Shown here: positions 59,691-64,000 of the stretch, piece by piece
Position numbering within the stretch: the stretch's first letter is position 1
Layout of the letters: every line of letters begins with the position of its first letter
NCBI GenBank assembly: GCA_019321725.1
Contig: CM033110.1
Coordinates: forward strand, 4,767,278-4,831,277
DNA: 64,000 nt
From: Paulownia fortunei
Lineage: Eukaryota > Streptophyta > Magnoliopsida > Lamiales > Paulowniaceae
Direction of reading: 5' to 3'
The notes under the pieces: model-generated
What the model saw: the letters and a program-made list of their open reading frames with translations, nothing else
What the model was told of the DNA's origin: nothing
Databases searched by the model: none
Program-made: the position numbers and the translations under genes

Positions 59691-60540
59691 ATTTATGTTG
59701 TAACATTCAAATAAACATGCAACGGAATATATTACAGTTAGTCAATTTTCAAAAATTAGTGTTCAATTTAATGTTGCATTATAAGATCAAATACTCAAAA
59801 GAAAATTAAGAATTGACTCAGTAATTTTTAACGTGCTTCAGGTACAAAAGTACTCTATATACACGAGACCATGCCCAGAGAAGAAAATAATCCACTAATA
59901 GAAGATGATTTATACTGTACAAATATAGGATTTATAAACAAATTAAAGACTCCCCCTTTATTTGATGTCATCTTGTATTGATCATCGATAACTAGACTTG
60001 TTTGTGAGCTCCACTCGACTTGAACTGCTTCGTTGAACTCCCTTCAACGTTAACCTCCGTCTAGCAGTAGTGCATCTTCCCATAAGACTTCACCTCCTTC
60101 CACTTGAAGGATGTTGAGTGCAGATGTTGTAATATGGTTTGCAACGTAGACCAAATCTCCTTGGCGACTTTGAAGACCAAACTCTCATTTATGCTTTGGA
60201 GTAAAAATCTGCTCTTATGATTATAATCTCTAGAACTGTAGTAAAAATAATGCCATAAACAATCGGCATAAATAAGAAAAGCCTATAAAATCATTTCTTG
60301 ATAAGCCAAGATATTATAAGATAATTTTTCTAAACAAAAAGATTTTAAAGATATGCTTCACTAAATATTGGACTTATCAAGATATTTGAAGATAATCTTC
60401 CTTCTTAACAAAAATATCTTCAAGATATGATTTCCAAAATCCAAAGAAAAGTGAAAAAAATGAAAGGGGATATGGGGCCGATGAAAAACTTGGGGACAAA
60501 GGGTTGCTATTGAATCATGAAAATCAACTCATTAAACCCC
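59691..60540. repeat. Dispersed repeat R2, copy B
   Basis: Resembles 5246-5960: GCAACGGAATA, then GACTTGAACTGCTTCGTTGAACT, CCTTCAACGTTAACC and CATCTTCCCATAAGACTTCACC. It then contains three short words of the AAAGATATG/CAAGATAT type (60340-60430). It adjoins the 3' part of Sirevirus relic 2 and could be part of its LTR, but no Sirevirus LTR similarity was seen. Confidence 0.4.
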
Positions 60541-61564
60541 AATAAACAACCCGCCCAGAAAGAGATAATTATCAACTTTCTCTTCAAATATGCAGATTAT
60601 CTCTTAGAAATTACAAAACCAGTAAACACAAGCTTTAACACTTTATTTCAGAAACTAATAGAAAATAAAACAAATAAGAGACGTGTTGCAACATGATACG
60701 CCAGACCTATTACCATATTAATCCAAGAGTAATTGATATATTCAAATCAAGCAAAATGTCCTAAAATATGCCTAACTATATAGAAAGAGTACAATCTACA
60801 TCTTTCCAAATCAAAGTCCTAATATGGAATTATGTACTCATATAACCAAATTCAAATTCCAAAATTATAGGGATTAAGTGAGATATGCAAATGCAAACTA
60901 ACAATAATAAAACAAGATTTCAACACATCAAAGATCCAATATTTCAATAAGGAAATTTTGATTTAACCATTTTTGAAATTCAACTCTATTCATCACATCA
61001 GATTTTCATTTCTTCTTAAATATGGCAGCACTCATATTTTTTGTAAAGCATACAAAAAAGAGATGTTTATGCTCATGTTTAAACATATCTAGAAAACATG
61101 ATATTTTAACCAGTCAAGCTTTCACTCTAGACTAGGATAGCTCTTTTCACATGGTAGATCTTTCTCTATATATTTGTGATACATAGGCTCCGATTACTCA
61201 AGGATAGTTCCACACCGTAGGGTAGGTAGCTTTTTCCATCAAAGGCCTTCATGTTCTCAAAATTAAAACTAATTTGGAATTTTATCAAAATGGATATTCA
61301 AGTTTAAAGTCCAAAAATAATCAAATCTATATTTCCAAATTGAAATATTAGAATATGAAATATCAGAATCTGAATATTTGACACAATTATATAGTATGCC
61401 TAATGCAAAACTTAGAATGAAATACATGAATTCCTATCTAACTTATGTCAAAACTTGTGTTTCAATATGTGATAATACAGTATTGCAACAATGAATGTTT
61501 AACCATAATTTCCTTTGTAGCAACACCAGATTAGACATATTACATAATGCATACATCCAAAGAC

Positions 61565-61832
61565 TTTCTTAATGCATAAAAACATTGTGCATCAATTGCC
61601 TTGGTGAATAGGTCAATAAGTTGGTTCCATATTGCAACATTATCAATTATCATAGTTTTATTTTTAACCATCTCCCTAATAAAGTAGAGAATTTGGATAA
61701 AAAATTCATGTGCTTATCACAATAATTAATAAAAATAGTACTTTTAAATTTATTACCATGATCAATTCCAACTATTTTCCCAATATTGTAATTTTCTTCA
61801 GTTTTCAAATTAGAACATATATTTCTGAACAC
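61565..61832 (-). pseudogene. Sirevirus integrase fragment joined to RNase H tail
   Basis: Integrase frame 61832-61650 contains IVGIDHGNKFKSTIF and YCDKHMNF (the core Asp in IDHG is kept). After a gap of about 25 bp, NQLIDLFTKAIDAQCFYALR corresponds to the last ~20 residues of copia RNase H (family form QLADIFTKPLDA). Roughly 3 kb of element sequence that should separate them is missing. Confidence 0.75.
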
Positions 61833-62275
61833 AATGAACGTATTTGATTTTTCTCTTTTAAACTCAACCCATGCAAACCTTGATACATCAAATACACAAA
61901 CAAATACAAACTTTTTCCTCTAACACTTTCTACCTGCATTAGCCCCATGAGGTTAATAAGGAGACATTCAAGGTTTTATGTTGAATTGTCATGTTATAAC
62001 ATCTTGTGCGACATTCGCTTCTGGTGCCAGTTTTCAACATTGTCAGACGTCATGTTCTAACATGTCTTTCTATGTTTCAACATATAGCAGTTGTAAGATG
62101 ATCTTGACCCTGTCAAAACACATTTATCAGTCGTATCAAACACTTGACATATGTAATGAGTGGGTTTTATACTCATTAATTGAGTATCATTTGCTTAATT
62201 TTTTGATTAGTTTTTTATATTATTGTGAGTTTTATCATCATTTTTAATGTTATTTTGTAGATTTGTGCTTTATCT

Positions 62276-62440
62276 ACTATCAAGGTACCAAGACTTTATC
62301 GCCTGTCATATGTTTAGAACATCCACTATCAAGGTACCAAGACTTACCAGTGTTAGCTTTCAATGATGCGCATGCCACATGATACCTAAGATCAGATTTT
62401 CTTATCCAAATTCTATGTTTAGTTTTATTTTTTAAGTCAG
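62276..62440 (-). pseudogene. Sirevirus protease fragment with short direct repeat
   Basis: Minus strand reads KSDLRYHVACASLKA and then SWYLDSGCSKHMTGD, the copia protease motif with its D-S-G intact. Immediately after it a 21-bp segment encoding SWYLD recurs (repeats at 62276-62296 and 62325-62345), followed by a stop. Confidence 0.75.
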
Positions 62441-62607
62441 GCTTAATCTTTGGAGTCTATCTTGGTCTATGTTTTGATCCATGTTATGACATGCCAGAAA
62501 ATGATGTTCAAACATGCATTCTATTTCTCAAAGCCTTTTTGTATTTAAAGCACTTATGATATATATGACTAGGAATATTATAAAAATGATAGATAGGTAC
62601 AAACCTT

Positions 62608-64000
62608 TTAAGAAGAGATCTTTAATATTTGCTTCATACCAGAATTCATGAATGAATGAGGTGCATTTATACCTTTGACAAACTCTATTTTCCTATTGGG
62701 ATTCGCTTTTAAGGTTAAGCTCTCACCCACATAGCCTAGACTTTGATCACCTCCTCCCACTCTCCCGCATGAACGGATTTCATCTAGTTTGGCCTTTCTA
62801 TAGTATATCTTTGATAATGAGTTGTGTGCACTTTCCAATTCAGTCATGGTGGTATTGAGGTTTTTCTCATTTTCTATGATGAGAAGTTCGCACTGTTTTA
62901 CCTCATGTTCCAACGTATTCTTTTGATGAGTTAGTTTCGCAACTTGTGCTTCCAATGACTTATTAGTTTTATAAACCTCAAGCTATTTTTGGAACATCAT
63001 ATTATACATCAATTGGATATCTTCAAAACTAGGTTCTTCATCATCACTACTGCAATCAAAGCTAGTGCAACTTAAATCAATCTGAGAAAATTTAACCTTA
63101 CCTTCTGATGTTGTAACAGAACCAACAATAGGATTAGATGATGTTGCAACATGATTAGCAACATAGCATAACTCAGTTTAGAATTTTCTTGGATCAGTCC
63201 TAGAGCTGTAAGCTACATTGTTGCTAAGATATTCCTCCATCTCTTCTTGACTTCCATCAGATTCATCATCACCCCAAGGGATATTGAATTGTTTTCCCAT
63301 CATTTTAAGAGTGTTGGCACATTTAGATTGAATATGTCTAAACCCTTAGCACTCATGACATTGGATCCTCTTGTCTTTCATATCTTTAGAAGAAAAAGAA
63401 GGATTAGCAGCACTTATAGACTTAGTAGGGTATAAGTCTTACTAGGTATAGAACTCTTATTCCTTTTGTTCATCAGCTTGAGGAATTTTTTGAAATTTTT
63501 AGAAAGTAAGGCATGATCTTTATTACTATCATCAGCTTCCTCTATTGGATGTGATGTTTGAACATTAGCTTGCAACATGACTATTTTTTCCCTTTTGTTC
63601 TTTTTCAGATTCATTTCAAACATCTGCAATGATCCAATCAGTTCATCCAGCATTATTTTAGTGATATCATGTACTTCTTCAATTGTGGTAACTTTGTAAG
63701 AAAACCTTTCGGGTAATGACCTTAGAGTTTTTCTTATAAGTTTGATATCCGAGTATTTTTCTCCAAGGGCATAGGTTTCATTAGCAATATCAAACAATTT
63801 TCCATTAAAGTCGGCTATTGTTTCACTTTTAAGCATTCAGATGTCCTCATATCTTGAAGCAAGCATTTGTAGTTTTGACATTCTTACCGATGCAGTTCCT
63901 TCATACGCCACGTGTAGAATATCCCATGCCTCCTTGGCTAATTCACAAGTCAAAATCAGTTTGAACTGTCAATATTGACAACACTAAAAATAACATTTAG
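62608..64000 (-). pseudogene. Sirevirus gag (partial, runs off the window)
   Basis: From the right edge the capsid half reads LAKEAWDILHVAYEGT (about 63940) and, after a stop near 63838, a 140-codon open frame (63836-63414) with FNGKLFDIANETYALGEKY, RKTLRSLPERFSYKVTTIEE and LDELIGSLQMFEMNL. The zinc knuckle follows at about 63372-63327, with its C-x2-C, H and C kept but a stop inside it. A 115-codon frame (62955-62608) gives the long coiled-coil C-terminal half (QVAKLTHQKNTLEHEVK, KAKLDEIRSCGR) characteristic of Sirevirus gag. Gag packages element RNA into particles. Only a few stops are present, so decay is moderate. Confidence 0.85.

Larger units (their letters stand above)
60541..64000 (-). 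mobile_element. Sirevirus-type copia relic 2, open at the right window edge
   Basis: Minus-strand element: gag from the window edge to 62608, protease near 62400, then integrase (61832-61650) that runs into the very end of RNase H (about 61625-61565), then the spacer shared with Sirevirus relic 1 (61260-61100). All of reverse transcriptase has been deleted. The 5' LTR lies outside the window. Confidence 0.8.

Noticed and set aside
61978..62247. 89-codon plus-strand frame
   Set aside because: It lies antisense to the Sirevirus pol region and has no family features.
1..64000. CRISPR arrays, operons, ribosome-binding sites, tRNA or rRNA genes
   Set aside because: Nothing with the required structure was seen. 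The tandem repeats are plant-type duplications and microsatellites, and the window is eukaryotic.

Overview
This window looks like heterochromatic, very AT-rich nuclear DNA from a flowering plant, probably a eudicot. It has no operons, no RNA genes that I can recognise and no long intact reading frames. It has two exon-level traces of ordinary plant genes, canonical plant splice signals, and a dense mosaic of decayed plant LTR retrotransposons (Ty1/copia including Sirevirus; Ty3/gypsy of Tat, Athila-like and another type), Helitrons, short non-autonomous repeats and microsatellites. The species cannot be named from the sequence alone.

Layout. 1-4.6 kb: quiet AT-rich DNA with one well-preserved first exon (minus strand, 3165-3347) of a plant cyclopropane fatty-acid synthase-type protein (FAD-binding start), then a compound TA/TG microsatellite. 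4.6-6.9 kb: copies of two dispersed repeats (R1, R2). 8.4-12.1 kb: a copia relic with two recognisable LTRs. 12.5-15.8 kb: a second copia relic lacking its 5' LTR, followed by a third R1 copy. 17.9-21.5 kb: minus-strand Ty3/gypsy debris in which Tat reverse transcriptase runs into an Athila-like gag-protease. 22.0-27.4 kb: a copia LTR/pol fragment joined to a Helitron carrying a degenerate Helitron-like N domain and a striking 80-nt-arm hairpin. 28.1-34.6 kb: a plus-strand Sirevirus relic with the best-preserved reverse transcriptase/RNase H here, a downstream envelope-position ORF region and a 0.9-kb 3' LTR. 34.8-38.2 kb: a minus-strand Tat element with two 693-bp LTRs, reverse transcriptase, RNase H and the extra RNase H domain. 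38.4-43.8 kb: a second copy of the copia-plus-Helitron segment seen at 22-27 kb, followed head-to-head by inverted Helitron pieces (43.8-45.3 kb). 46.4-50.0 kb: a minus-strand gypsy relic with LTRs, PBS and PPT. 51.0-58.6 kb: a copia-type LTR, an inverted pair of Tat LTRs, a plus-strand Tat-type ORF1 relic, an exact 60-bp tandem duplication, and a cystatin (phytocystatin) pseudogene on the minus strand. 59.7-64 kb: an R2 copy and a minus-strand Sirevirus whose gag runs off the right edge.

How it fits together. Almost every coding trace is a mobile-element gene broken by stops, frameshifts and internal deletions. The only cellular genes supported are the synthase exon, which may be part of a live gene extending off the left edge or an orphan exon, and the cystatin pseudogene, which has lost its start codon, its reading frame and residues of its inhibitory motifs. 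No new biological system is evident. The most informative structures are the Helitron cluster with inverted copies and a fold-back hairpin, the duplicated copia-Helitron segment, and the Sirevirus envelope-position region.
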